From positions 2,305,048 through 2,369,047 of the forward strand of contig NW_021167083.1 of the NCBI RefSeq assembly GCF_003711515.1: a stretch of DNA of 64,000 nt, given 5' to 3'. Position numbers and translations under genes: made by a program. The notes beneath the pieces are model-generated. The model did no database searches. It was not told the DNA's origin and saw nothing but the letters and a program-made list of their open reading frames with translations. The stretch is from Sodiomyces alkalinus F11 (Eukaryota; Ascomycota; Sordariomycetes; Glomerellales; Plectosphaerellaceae). Of the stretch, positions 1 to 12,000 are shown piece after piece; within the stretch, counting starts at the first letter, position 1; each line of letters begins with the position of its first letter.

Positions 1-1770
1 TACGCCTGCCGGAATAGCTCCGCGTAGGGATACTCCTTAAGGATATATTAGTCTCTCGGCGGCGCCGGTAGTTCCCGCTAGTGGATCTTCCTGGGGACGG
101 GAACCGCGGGTGCCACGGTAAAGGCCGCGGGAGCTACAGGTTCTAACGGTCGTTATTACAGTTATTTAAGCGTTTTCCTAATCCTTAGCGTTATTAGCAG
201 TTTACTATCTAATATATAGGTATACGGGCTATACCGGCCGGTGTTAAATATAGAGATCTAAGTGCTATTGCTGCTATTATCACCTCGCGGTACTATAGGG
301 TTTATGCCTATAACTTCCGCTACTATTAGGAGATTTATCGAGGGAGGGGTATTTAGTCGAGTTAGTAGTTAGATTATTAGCTACGAGTGTCGGTGATTAA
401 GCGCCCTTATAATAATAGGGTTAGGTGCCGCTATATTATAACCTTTACCCCCTATTCCGCTCGGCTCCTACGGTATATCCGGCGGGAGGTTTTTATCCGC
501 CGGGGGAGGTATATACTCCCGGCCGTCCGGCAGGGTGTTCTTATCTACCAGGCGATAGATCTGCTACACGGCTTCAAAAGCGAGGTTCTTATCCTCCAGG
601 GGAGCGACTAGCTTAAAATAGAATAAAGTATATAGGTGCGTATCTTATAGAACCGTAAAGGTGCTTAGAGGGAGGTTCTTATCCTCCGGTACCCGGATTT
701 AGTTAACGATTTCCGTTAGTTCTTTTTAGTTATATATAACAGGTCGTCCTTTAAGGTAGCGATATCGCCGTCGAAGAACTGCCCTTTATTAAAGAATATA
801 TCGCGTGTACGGACTATACGGTTACGCCGTAGGCCGCGTATCTAGATACGGAAGATATTAATAGAATCGTAGCCTATTAAATACATAATATAGGTATGTA
901 GCGCGAGGCGATTTAATAGCTTATTACTTACCATTAGAGCGTCTCTGGCTATCGTAAACGCCTTAGAGCCGTAGGCTTCAAGGTACTATACTATTGGTTT
1001 AGGGCCGAAAAGAATATAGTATAAGGAATACTAGTTAAGCCGTTAAATAGGTATACGGTTATATTAGTATACCCCCGCGGGGACGATTTCGAACTATACA
1101 TAGTTAGGTAAACGGGCGTGGATTTTTATCACCCTGCCTTTAGTGATAATAACGCCGCCGGAGCGTTTAGAACCGCCGTTCTAAGCGGGAGTCTCCGCTA
1201 AGGAGAACTCTAGTTAGATACTAAAATCTCTTAATAAGGCCAGGATTTTGTTTAATTATATTAGCTTATTATTACTCTTAAAAACACGGACTTTTCGGTT
1301 AAACTACCGCTTAAACTATAGCAGAAACTCCTATATAACGGTATAAATATCCTCCGCTCTCTTTAATTTTATAATACAGGTGGCAATAAAGCCGCTATAT
1401 CGGTCCGTAAAGAATATAACCTTAATATTATTATCAGGGTTCCTGGTAAAATCGGTAAGATTCACTACCTACCGTTCTCTAGCGTAGGTAAGAGCCGTAC
1501 GCGGCTATCGGTTACTTTATCGGGTGATTGTAGTCTGCGTATAACTATTATAATCTATAGTTATTAGACCTCTAACCGTAACGCCCTACGACTGCTTTTC
1601 TAGGTACTTTAGCGGTTTAGGGCCGGTATACCCTAGTTGTAGATACTATAGTATACCCTTAGCGTTACTAGTAGGTAGTGCTGTATTACGGGCAGGCGGA
1701 CCTAGAAAAGTAGTGGTAGGAGCGTGAGTATCGTTAAGAGGTAAATATCTAATAACGCTTTAATCGTGGT
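1..1770 (-). pseudogene. copia-0 integrase and linker (broken)
   Basis: The minus strand at about 1500-1250 reads as a copia integrase core: a VVNLTDFTRNPDN segment, then VIFFTDRYSGFIA, then an AEDIYTVI helix. This matches the usual FFTDDYSR pattern. At 980-740 it reads as the integrase C-terminal region, with LIGYDSINIFRI and a VRTRDIFF segment, the copia pattern of GYDSTNIFRIW followed by VIRTRDV. At 620-400 there is a proline/acidic linker with repeated DKNLP-like units. The frame is broken by many TAG and TAA codons. The product would have integrated the element's cDNA and is now non-functional. Confidence 0.75.
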
Positions 1771-1999
1771 GGTAACTTAGCTTATATAGAATTAATCTGT
1801 TAGTACGTCGTAAATAGTCGTTTAGTGGCCGTTAATTCTACTAGTATCCTGTATTACAGAGGCGTTAGTTAGAGATTAAATGATAGGTAAAGTCTTTATA
1901 GTAGGCGATATTAAGGATCTTGAAATTAAGGCTGCCGGTTATTCCTTTTATCCGTATAATAACGGTGCCGAAGCCTTAGAGTAGGAGGACCGAACTGCC

Positions 2000-3950
2000 T
2001 GCGATAATGTAATCCTCTTATATTATAGGCCTATAATAAGTAAAACGGGTGATATCGTTAAAGATATAAAGAATAGCTCCGGAATTAAGGATAGCTAACT
2101 CCTAAAGAGGGTAATCTACGGCACTTCCTGTCGATAATACGGCTACGGGGACCTAGGCGAGGAATCTACCGTCCGGTGCTATTATAGGCGCTATCGTGGG
2201 CGGTATTATAGGCGCCGTAACCGGCTCCTTGCCCGGCACCCGTTAAGCCTCCTCGAGGGAGGCCGTATGGCCTTAGGCGACCTTCTTCTTATATGCCGTT
2301 ATTTCGGTCACGGCTTTTTTTAGGTCGGAATCACTCTCGAGGAGCCTACTTACTAAGTGGCTTATAGTAATTCCCGGATACTACTCTGAAGTAGCCTAAT
2401 TAGGGACTATATACTAGTAATTCTCAAGAGGGTGTCCCAGGATTAGACACGTAGGGTATTCTTTAGTGCGTTCGTAGTAGGATTATCGTCTTTTTAACGA
2501 ATTACGGGTTATTAACGCGGAGGCGCTATTATTATTTCCTCTTCCTCTTCCTCGGCTATAGCTACCGCCGCCTTTACCTTTCTTTTTAGTTAACGACGAT
2601 ACGTTATCGCCCTCCTTTTCGGGATTAAGGGTAGGGAAAGCTACTGCGTGGTAGCCTTTACCCGATGATTATATTATAGAATTATCAATATAGTGCTTTG
2701 CTTACGATACTAATATAGTAGGAGTCGATTTTACGGTATTAAAATCCTTTTCTATTATGTGAATCTAGGTAGTATTAAGGGGGCTTATAGCCTTAAAGAA
2801 ATCGTTCCCCTATATGTTATGGTTCTTAAAGACTATTATGTGTTGGTTTTTACCTTATTCGATTTATTAGGTGAATTGTTATAGAGGATTTCCTTTGTTT
2901 AGCACCGAGTTTTGCTATATCTAGCCTCTACTAGCCTTTCGCCTTTAAGGCGATAGGCGCCGCGCTATAGCTTTCGGGCTGCATGCGCGTAATGAATAAA
3001 ACAAAACAAAACAAAAACGTTCTTGAAGGTATTATTATAGTAGCAGGTGATAATAAGATTATACTACTAATCTATATATTTATTCAACTTTTTAAGGTTA
3101 TTCGGGGGCTTATAAAGATGCTATTAATACTGGTTTATAGCGGTTTTCTTACAGTTTCCGATATACCCTATAATATCGGTTTTCATAGCTTTATAAACCT
3201 TAATAGGCTTATCGCAACGGATGAGGACGTTATACCCTAAGGGCGTGATAGAGTTAGTAAGCCACGCGGCTATTGCTCCTATCCCTTATTCGTACCGTCT
3301 AAAAGTAGGCTTTTTCTATTTAAATTCTTCGAAATCTTAACTGTATACTGCTGTTCCGGTAGCCGTTAAATATATCTAACTAGCAGGATTATATACCGAG
3401 GCCCCTAAAGAATACCTAGCGTATATAGAGATAGTAGGGTAGGATAGTTCTGTAATAGGGTTTTTAGGTAGTAGATAGATCTAGACTCCGTTCACTTTTG
3501 TTAATACCGTGAATTAACGGTTCTAGGACTCCTAGTCGATATAGCTAGTATAAAAAGCCTTAGCGGTCTTGCATATCTTATTGGTTAAGTTATTATAGGT
3601 TGAAATTATAAGATTTGGTCGGTTATAGCTCGCTATAGCGGCCTGGCTAGAAGGCACTTAAAAGGTAGAAGAATAAGGATAACTAAATAGATTAAAGCTA
3701 AGACTCTTAATTATTAAATACAGCGTAACCGTAATAGAGTACATATACGATAAGAACGATTATGTTAAGAGGTTCTAAATTAATAGTATTAAAGCTGTAA
3801 ACCATTATAAAACGTGTTACTAAGCGTGTGGTTATAGGAGGTAAAAGTAGTGCCCGAAGTCCTACGGATATCCACTATTAGGCCTTACCGCGTATTCGGG
3901 CCGTTAGGTTATTCTACCCCTAAGGGAGGTCTGTGCGATATTAATAGCCC
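2000..3950 (-). pseudogene. copia-0 gag (broken, split by LINE tail)
   Basis: The minus strand before the LINE insertion (3560-3031) reads as a copia gag core, with IAAWLTNSITPLGYN and later KAMKTDIIGYIGNCKK segments. These resemble the AWLxxxV...ALKxxY pattern of copia Gag (UBN2-like). After the insertion (2833-2230) it continues with a Lys/Gly/Arg-rich stretch and a zinc-knuckle-like segment (C, L-I-L-G-H-P), then a Lys-rich helix. The N-terminal part near 3990-3900 is acidic (EEAEEIEG). Stops are RIP-type. The TTA repeat at 4018-4210 would be poly-Asn if it lay within the same reading frame. Confidence 0.65.
2834..3018 (+). mobile_element. 5'-truncated Tad-like LINE tail
   Basis: About 185 bp match the last part of LINE-A (31335-31521), LINE-B (59330-59498) and LINE-C (reverse, 42543-42720). 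They include the shared GAGGATTTCCTTT block, the GGGCTGCAT motif and an A-rich tail with AAAAC units. It is flanked by GTTCTTAAAGAC at 2822-2833 and GTTCTTGAAGGT at 3019-3030, a 12-bp target duplication in which all differences are RIP-type transitions. The insertion lies in copia-0 gag, and the gag translation resumes on the other side. Truncation at the 5' end is the normal outcome of target-primed reverse transcription. Confidence 0.85.
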
Positions 3951-4016
3951 CTCTATCTCCTCTGCCTCCTCTGCCTCTACGCCTATAGCCACGGCCGCGG
4001 GTATCACGGCCACCTT

Positions 4017-4210
<194 letters not shown>

Positions 4211-4223
4211 GCGGCAAACCTCG

Positions 4224-4510
4224 TATCGTATAGGCACACGGACCACGACGTGGTCTATAGGGGATCCAGGGGGGATCCACGCTATAACTAAGGGCTTCGG
4301 ATATCGGGGACCTCGGGTATTAGGATATAACAGGGGCGGATACCGGAAAAGACCGGATAGGATCTCAATAATATAGTACCCATAACAGAGTCTTCACCAC
4401 CTATATTAAGGGTATAAGAGACTCTCCCAGATATAACTTAACATAATACACACATACGAGATTTCTGCTCTACTAAGTTAATTATCTAAGTGCCTATTTG
4501 ACGTGCGATA
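4224..4510 (+). repeat. Solo LTR, copia-2 family
   Basis: The sequence starts TATCGTATAGGCAC (ancestral TG start mutated to TA) and ends ACGTGCGATA (ancestral CA end). It is related along its length to 4540-4814, 59930-60204 and 62645-62906. It is flanked on both sides by CCTCG (4219-4223 and 4511-4515), a perfect 5-bp target duplication. It therefore represents an LTR-LTR recombination product. Confidence 0.9.
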
Positions 4511-4539
4511 CCTCGCCGCTACCTCCTTTTACTAAGCCG

Positions 4540-4814
4540 TGTCGTATAGGCACACCGACCACGACGTAGTCTCTAGGGGATCTATACTTGACTAAGGCCT
4601 TCGGATCTCGGGGGCCTCGGGTATTAGGATATAACGAGGGAGGATATAGGAAAAGACCGGATAGAATCCAAATAATATAGTACCTATAATAGAGTCTTCA
4701 CTACCTAAATTAAGGGTATAAGAGACTTATATAGATATAACTTATTATAATATATATACACGAGATTTCTGCTCTATTAAGTTAATTATATAAGTGCAAT
4801 TTTAACGTGTGATA
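4540..4814 (+). repeat. 5' LTR, copia-2 family
   Basis: A 275-bp LTR starting TGTCGTATAGGCAC and ending GTGTGATA. It has the same length as the 3' LTR at 59930-60204. It is followed directly by a primer-binding site, which shows it is a 5' LTR. The flanking five bases (AGCCG before it) are not duplicated after 60204, so pairing with that LTR is unproven. Confidence 0.85.
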
Positions 4815-4827
4815 GTTATAAGCCCGG
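4815..4827 (+). other. Primer-binding site, half-tRNA type
   Basis: GTTATAAGCCCGG lies immediately after the LTR. With one RIP-type G-to-A change reverted it would read GTTATGAGCCC, complementary to the anticodon arm (GGGCUCAUAAC) of initiator tRNA-Met. Copia and Ty5-type elements are known to prime from this internal half-tRNA fragment. The equivalent site after the LTR at 62645 (GAGATCAGCCCGG) is more diverged. Confidence 0.7.
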
Positions 4828-4949
4828 TTTATAATACCTAAACGATAGATATTAATAAGGCTACTCTATTCCACTATAAAAGTAATCACGTTTATATAAG
4901 CACTCTTAAATAACTATTATCGACCTAATTAGAGTAATTAAGCGATTAA

Positions 4950-6321
4950 TTAACCTACCGCGCGGTGGGTTATATACTACGGGGCGGCCCGCAGGGCTAA
5001 CCGAACGCGATACTAGTATACCACCACAGAGCGCCCAGAATACGACGACTAGCACTAACCCGGGGCGCGTAGCCCCCGGGGAGCCCCTAAAATCCTAGAC
5101 ACCGAGCGGAAATACCGAAAGCGTATTATATAAACTACGCACCTAACCTTCCGGACTATTAGCTAATAGGGTAACTCCTAATAAGGCGCTAAAGCTTATA
5201 TAAAAGGTCCTTAAACTATAATACTATAAGACTATTATAGGAAAGCCGCTAGGCTAATAACCTAGTAGTAATATACCCCCCCTTATATCTAAAGGGCTTA
5301 CTAACACGATTTTATAAGCGATTAAGGGTATACTAACGGAACTACTCGGAGTATTGGGACCTAAGACTTACGCCTAGGTAGTAGGGAGCACGCACGCGTA
5401 ACGCTAATATATCGAGATAGCACCGGCGAAGGTTATACCTACCCGACACGCCTAAGAACCAATAGTCCGATACGGAGACGCTAAGACCGACCTTAAAAGC
5501 TAAACCCTATAAGAGATTATTAAGGTAGTTAACTAAGTTACCCGCTATATAGACGTAATAGCCGCGCGATAACTCCTAAGCGGCGACGTGGTTATTATAT
5601 GTAAGTATAGGAACGAGTAGTAGATAGCGAACACGAATAACTAGGTTAAAGGCGTATTCGGTATAGGATCCACGATATAAGAGAAGATATACTAAGTTAT
5701 AGTAAAAGGAATACCGATAATATAGCTATTAGCTAATAACCCTAACACAGCGTTATAAGAACTTCGGTTATAGAATAACGTAGCGATTACCCGGATTAAG
5801 GCTAGGAAACCTAGGAATAACGTAGCGCGGATAGCGCTACTAATTATTAAGGTCGCCCGCCATAACGATACGGAGCGACTAATAAAGGAGGGAGTCTTCT
5901 TTAACTATAGATATTATAATAGCGAACCCTATAACCACGAGATCTCCTTATAATAGTGCTTTAAGTGCCTTAACTTCGGATATAAAGTAGGCTAATACTA
6001 GGCGATAGAAGCGCTATACGGGTATTATGGCGGCGTAGAGTCGGCGTACTAAGGGGGCTTCGCGGCGTATAAAACTAAGACGGACCCAAAAAAAGGTATT
6101 ATACCGCCTATAAGGGGCCGTATACGGTATTCGATAATAAATACCCGAATAAAGTAAAGTAAAGGGCGCGGATTAAAAAGGTATATACTAATAGGGTAAA
6201 GGGATTTAACCTCATTTAACTTAAGCAATATAGGGCGGAGCGGGGATATAGCGTCTTCGCGGCGTTATAGGAAATAATAGTAATCTCCGAAGCGCCCGAG
6301 AAAAAGAGGAAATAGAAAGGA
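4950..6321 (+). mobile_element. LINE-D, 5' segment (ORF1)
   Basis: First segment of a Tad-like non-LTR retrotransposon that continues at 12001, 14345 and probably 23623. The true 5' end is not resolved; the interval 4828-4950 after the primer-binding site may still be copia-2 leader. ORF1 is visible from about 5100. The segment ends at the copia-1 target duplication AAGGA (6317-6321). Confidence 0.65.
5100..6321 (+). pseudogene. LINE-D ORF1, Gag-like CCHC protein (broken)
   Basis: Translation through RIP stops gives a Tad-type ORF1 layout. There is a central region with a VTRYIDVIAAR then LLSGDVVI motif (compare the usual ARxLxSGDIVL), followed by a basic stretch and at about 5955-6010 a zinc knuckle, CFKCLNFGYKVG, whose His and last Cys are mutated. 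The protein would bind the element RNA in a ribonucleoprotein. The C-terminus (KKRK) continues across the copia-1 insertion at 12001 (GRPLGSRN). Confidence 0.7.
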
Positions 6322-6524
6322 TATCGAACAGACCACAGTCTTTTCGGTTACGTAATAGGCCGGATTACGAAGAGTATAATCCGGGTGGACGCTTACAGAA
6401 TCTGCACTATATAAAATACGGTGGCAGCGTTTCCCTGACGGTCTGACATAGTTATAATTATACACAATTGCCTTAAGTAAATTTAACCTATTTTATAACG
6501 ATTTTGACTACGCTTTATCTAATA
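6322..6524 (+). repeat. copia-1 5' LTR
   Basis: 203 bp starting TATCGAACAG (ancestral TG) and ending TTATCTAATA (ancestral GACA). It aligns without gaps of consequence to 11798-12000, and most differences are C/T or G/A. No convincing primer-binding site was recognised immediately downstream (ACTAAAAGTC). Confidence 0.92.
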
Positions 6525-6539
6525 ACTAAAAGTCTTACT

Positions 6540-9500
6540 TACTAAGTAAAGATATATCTATTTTACCTACCTTTACTACTACTAATTAAAAAGCCACTTA
6601 GCCTCGCCGATATAACGTGTTAATCTATAAATAAAAATCAAGATATCGTATCTTAGCCCTATTACTTATAAACCCTATAAGGATTAGGAGCCCTAGCGAT
6701 GCCTATACGAATCGGTTACTACCTATAATAACGTGTGGGGGTTTCTCCGCCTGGTCGATCCGACTTAAACCCCCGAGGCACCTATAATACCGAATTACGA
6801 CTCTTTCCCCTTTATAACACCTAGGCGTACTCCTACGTAATATCTTAACCTTACGGATACCGGCTAAAAGGCGTATAACGTCGAAATCGTGCGCTGGAAG
6901 ATCCTATAAGCGTAATACGATAGCTACCTAAAAGGGATTAACGCTATACTAACCTAGTAGGTTAATACTATCGACTAAAGCCGTAGATAACTACTACGAG
7001 GAGGTATACCCCGCGAGGTATACGAAGCCGTTAAGCGTGATACGGATTAGTACCTAGCCGCCCGCTAAACCGATACCCTCGAAGAGTATATCGAGTATAA
7101 TTACTACCCTGCGAATAGCCTTAATAAGCTCGGGGAGTAGTTAGATAAGTGGTAGCTATTACTATAAAGCTATAAAGATACTGGTGCGAAGCCCGCCACG
7201 TATATATAGGTTATAGATTTCTTTAGATGTATACGCCCCTATACCGGCCGTGATTAGACTAAGGCTAAGGGACGTCTTATAGATAACCAGGTAGTTATAC
7301 CCGAAGACCTTTACACCCTTAGTTAGAAATATATTAATACTAGACTTAAAGACTAAGGAAAACGCGATAGCCACCGCGCTATAGTATTCCCTGCACTATA
7401 TACCGGAAGCGAGGAGGCTAAAGATACCTGAAAGGCTACGGCTAAGCCCCGTAAGAAGGGCGGCCGTGGGAAGAATACAGCTAAGAATCCTATTACCGCG
7501 GTATTTACAGCTATACCTTCTATTACTTTAACTTACTATACTTCTTCTATAAGACGTTAATCTACCCTCCAATAAGCGGAACCCTATTAAGTATACGCTA
7601 CGCCGTATCACGATATTAACGCCTATTACTATATCTCTCCGGAGATAGCGTTTAACGGCTAGATACCCTACGAAAACACTAAAATAACCGTTGACCGGAT
7701 CCTTAACTACGACCCTGCTATACGCGCGGAAGTGGAAGAACTGCGCGCCGTAAAGAAGGTGAAGAAGGATAGGCCAGGACTCTGTATAGCTTAAAGAGGC
7801 GTGACTCGATTATAGCAGCGTCCGTAGTATCTATAGCGGCGTCTCCCACGCTGCTAGCTTTATAGCAGGAAGCGCTACTACTAGTTACCCTCTTCGAGCC
7901 TCTACTATCCAAGATTCCGGTGCTACTATTTATATTTTTACGAGTTTTTCCGTTTTTCTGATTGTATACCCGTTACACAGGGAGACTATATAGTCGTAGG
8001 CAGCTTATCGCTACCTATTAAAGGTTACGGTAACGTTACCGTAAAATTAAACGACCTAATAGGAGGCCTCGAATTTAGACTATTAAACGTCGTATACTAC
8101 GAAGATTTTACGTATAATTTAATCTTAAACTAACGGTTACGACTACGAGGATACTAGTAAGATTAGAAGCTACTAAATAACTACCTTTAACGTGCCGATA
8201 GATCTATACTATACTAGCTAAGCCACCACTTCGATTAAACTGTTATTAAATACGTGCCCTCTAACTAATCTGCGGCTACTCTTCTAGGTTCTTTTTCCAC
8301 CCGAAAAGGCGTCTAAAAATCGATAATATATTATCTAAGCACTACGGAGGGCATCTTATAGTATCTACGACTAGGGCATGCTAGCCCTACGCCTCTTAGG
8401 CACCTAGAAGAGTATACGCAGGGGGTTAAGATTAAGGGACTAATAATAATCGACTACGAAGCCTATAAGCTTATAAAGATAAAATAGTAGAGTAGTAGGC
8501 GCCCTCGTACCGTACCTACTAACCTTAAGGAGCGGTAAGCAATTACTTTCACGGCTTTTAACCGAATATCCGACAGGGACTCACGGTTTATATTTTTCAC
8601 CGACTATTATAGTAGTTTTACGGCCACCTAGGTTATAAAGAGCAAGCTAGCGGTGGATATCCTCGTAATAATTAAGGAATTCCTCGCCTAGGTAAACCGT
8701 TAATTAGGCTATAAGGTACGCGTTTTCGAATCTAATAAGCTAACTTAATCCCACGATATCACCTAATTCCTGCATAAAAAGGGTATCCTTTTAGAGGCCT
8801 CTACTACCGATACTTAAGCGTAGAATAGGGGTGCCGAACACGCTAGTATAATAGTGATTTTGAAAGGTCGTGCGATAAATATCCACGTAAAACTACCGCC
8901 GTTTATATAGCCTAAGGCTATTCCCATGGCCGCGTATATCTATAACCGGATACTATAAAGGCAGTATCATAAGGAGTGGAAAACGCTATATAAGGTCCTC
9001 CTTAAAAGCAAGCCGATTTTATTATATCTTCGAGTCTACGGTTATAAGGCGTACGCGATGACTAAGGACGCCTAAAAGGGCATTAATAAGCTATTAAATC
9101 GTATCGCTCCCCGCGCCTATATCAGCTACCTTATCGGCTATGATTCCACTAATATCTTCCGTATTTAGGTGCTAGGCCGGCGCTACTACCACGTTATTCG
9201 CACGCGCGATATAGACTTTAACGAATATACCTTTTTTAATAGTAATATTAATACCTTTAAGGATAACCTCCGTTAATTAACCGAGGAGTAACTAAAAGAC
9301 CTAATTAATTGGATCGCGTAGGAGAGGGTTAGAGATATATGGCCGTTTATAGACGTATAAGCTAAGGACCCCCCCCTTTATATAACTGCTTATTTTAAAC
9401 TTAACCCTTGACTGAGGGAGCTTCCCCCCGGATCCCCTTCCTTAACGACTTTACCGTTAAGGTTATAGTCTGTAATACCCGGCCGTAAAGGGGTAAAGGA

Positions 9501-11640
9501 GGCTATCTCGAGTTAATTAGAATAAGATTTAGGTCACGAATAGTATAATTTAGCCGGTATAGCGCCTAACCGCCATCTATATCCGCCCGATCCACTACTT
9601 CCTACTCTATTAGTAACCCTACCGTCGGTTATAGCGCTAATAGTAGCCGTGATATTAGAAAATCGTGAATCCTTTACGGTTACGGCCGTAGGGTTCTGTA
9701 TAGATAAAGGAACACGGTCCTACAATACCCCTATAGTTACGGCTATAGGGCTCCCTATAGATAGGGGAGCGTGACTAATTAGGTAAGCAAATAGCTAGGA
9801 GAAAGACTATTAGATTATAGTATTTAACGCTAGCCGTTATACCCTGGATATATGTATATTAAATAGGACTCCGCTAACTAAATTACGGTTAAAAAGGTCC
9901 ACGTCTATAGCGCTATAACGATATTTAATAATACCCTACGAATCCACGGCCCTAGCGGTAGCTACCGGCTATATAACCCGGGAGGCTATCTCGGGAAATA
10001 TAACCCTAGCGGTTACTCCGGTGGGTACTCTAATAGTTACCCCGGTGGCCGTAAAGATCTACTATAAGGACCTCCCCCCTCCTCCGAAGAACCCCGGCGA
10101 TATACCCTTATACCCTTACGGCTACTTATTCCGATAGGCATAAGAAGACCACCTACGGAGCTATAAGGAGATAGGGTTATAGATACGAGTGCCGGCGTCC
10201 GTAGTAGATGGATATCAGGTTCTTAATTCGATATAGGTAATAATATATAAATTCGATAAGTACAAATTTCTATATAAATATAAGGTAAGGCTAGTAGTAT
10301 AAGGAGATTAGTAATATTCATCCTCCCTTAAGGAGATATACGTAGCTATATTAGCAGGACGGTTATTCCGCGCGTTAATAGCTATTACTACCTATTTTAA
10401 CCTTACGCTATTATAATTCGATATTATAAACGCGTTTCTACACGCGCTTCTCCTGTATGATATCTTTATATACCCGCCGCTAGGCTTTCCGGCCTCTAAG
10501 AGTTATTTATACCTGAAACAGGCGTTATATAGTCTTAAGGAGTCCCTATTACTCTAATAAAAGCACTTTTCGGCTATCCTATTAGCGGACGGCTTCTAGA
10601 TAATACCGTAGGAACCGTGTTATTTTCTACGTCGCGATTTAATCCTATTCTTCTACGTTAATAATATTATTATTACTTATAAGAAATAATATAAACAGTA
10701 GATATAGCAGGCTATTAATAGCCTATAACGCCACCATAACCTATAAGGTAGCGATCCTCTATAGTGGTTCCTTAGTATTAAGGTTATTCGCGACCGTGTC
10801 GGCCGTAAAATCTAGCTATTATAACACGACTACGTTGCTAAGTTAGAATGCCTATTAAAGCCGAATAGTAAGTATAGCAGTAACTATCGCCTAACGCACC
10901 TAATTAAGGTTATAGAGCTACTACTCTATTCAGGGACCTCGACTAACATTAAAAGCTATTAACAGAAGATAGGATCGGTGCTATATATAGTAGTAATATC
11001 GCGGCTAGATATCGCTTTTATAGTATTAAGGCTATACCGTTTTAATGTTAATCTAGGGCCTGTATACTACGAGGCCGCCGATTATCTAATTCTCTATGTA
11101 ATTAATAGCTAAATATTTATATTAGAACTAACGGGTAGCGATACTATCGCAATCTACACTAACGCCTTATTTACCGATAATACCCTTAATCGTAAGAGTA
11201 GTTAAGAGTATATAATACGCTTATTTAGCGGTATAATCGCGTAGCGCGCTAGTAATGAGGATATAGTCATAACGTTAATAACGGAAGCAGAGCTATTAGC
11301 GTTAGTATAAGGTATAAAAAAGGGTATCTTTATATAACGCCTATTACTTAGTATAGGAGTGGAATTTAATAATCCGAAATTAAGGATCTTATACGATAAT
11401 AACTAAACGATGTAATTAGTTAATTAAGAGATTAGCAGGTTAATAACGCGCCTTCGCCACGGCGATATCCACGGCCACTAGTTACGTTAAGTAAAGAAAT
11501 AAGGGTAAATACTCGTAACGTACGTTATAAGCGCGGAAATAGTAGTAGACGGATTAACGAAGGCGTTATATAGCGAGAACTTTAAGATATTTAGGTCCTT
11601 GGTAGGAGTAATAGATATACGGGAATAGCTATAGTAAAAA
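6540..11640 (+). pseudogene. copia-1 Gag-Pol polyprotein (broken)
   Basis: Gag lies at about 6540-7700. The pre-integrase zone is at 8010-8130 (VTVKLNDLIGG then LLNVVYYEDFTYNLIL, the copia pattern of leucine-rich LNVxYxPxxxxNLLS). The integrase C-terminal region is at 9020-9260 (YLIGYDSTNIFRI, then VIRTRDIDFNE). RT is at 10260-10700, with FDIINAFLHA and, at 10654-10665, YVNN in place of the catalytic YVDD. RNase H is at 11380-11640, with RLRHGDIHGH and VVDGLTKAL. The catalytic DD-to-NN change and dozens of TAG/TAA codons make it dead. The RNase H end matches the copia pattern, so the family call is firm. Confidence 0.85.
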
Positions 11641-11780
11641 TAGCTAGAGGAAGTCCGGATAGAGTATTCAGAGAACCTGGAGGACGAATTTAAGCGCGGT
11701 TATAGCGAAGAGATTATATAGGCTGTATACCCGTTATGTCTGCCGGTTATAAATAGCTTTAATCGCCCAACTAACGTTTT

Positions 11781-11797
11781 AGGGTGATCAGGGGGCA
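11781..11797 (+). other. copia-1 polypurine tract
   Basis: AGGGTGATCAGGGGGCA lies directly before the 3' LTR. This is the expected position for the plus-strand priming site. Confidence 0.75.
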
Positions 11798-12000
11798 TAT
11801 CGAATAGACTACCGTCTTTTCGGTTATATAATAGGCCGGATTACTAAGAGTATAATCCGGGTAGACGCTTACAGTATCTGCACGATATAAAATACGGTGG
11901 CAGCGTTTCCCTAACGGTCTAACACAGGTATAATTATACATAATTGCCTTAATCAATTTTGACCTATTTTGTGACGATTTTGACTACGCTTTATCTGACA
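11798..12000 (+). repeat. copia-1 3' LTR
   Basis: 203 bp starting TATCGAATAG and ending TTATCTGACA, retaining the canonical CA end. The target duplication AAGGA follows at 12001-12005. Confidence 0.92.

Larger units (their letters stand above)
6322..12000 (+). mobile_element. copia-1: full-length Ty1/copia element
   Basis: A 5,679-bp element with two 203-bp LTRs (6322-6524 and 11798-12000), flanked by AAGGA at 6317-6321 and 12001-12005. It has a purine-rich tract just before the 3' LTR. The internal order is gag, protease/pre-integrase, integrase, RT, RNase H, as in Ty1/copia. All coding parts carry RIP stops. It inserted into ORF1 of LINE-D, whose reading frame resumes on the other side. 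Confidence 0.93.

Noticed and set aside
387..616. Two short plus-strand ORFs in the first kilobase
   Set aside because: They are antisense shadows of the copia-0 integrase-RT linker, whose minus-strand translation is protein-like.
4224..4814. Two tandem copies as 5' promoter monomers of a LINE
   Set aside because: The first copy has its own CCTCG target duplication, the second has a tRNA primer site, and a third copy is preceded by copia RNase H and a polypurine tract. These are LTRs.
6525..6545. Primer-binding site of copia-1
   Set aside because: The sequence after the 5' LTR (ACTAAAAGTCTTAC) does not pair convincingly with any tRNA end or the initiator anticodon arm I could recall, so no site is called.
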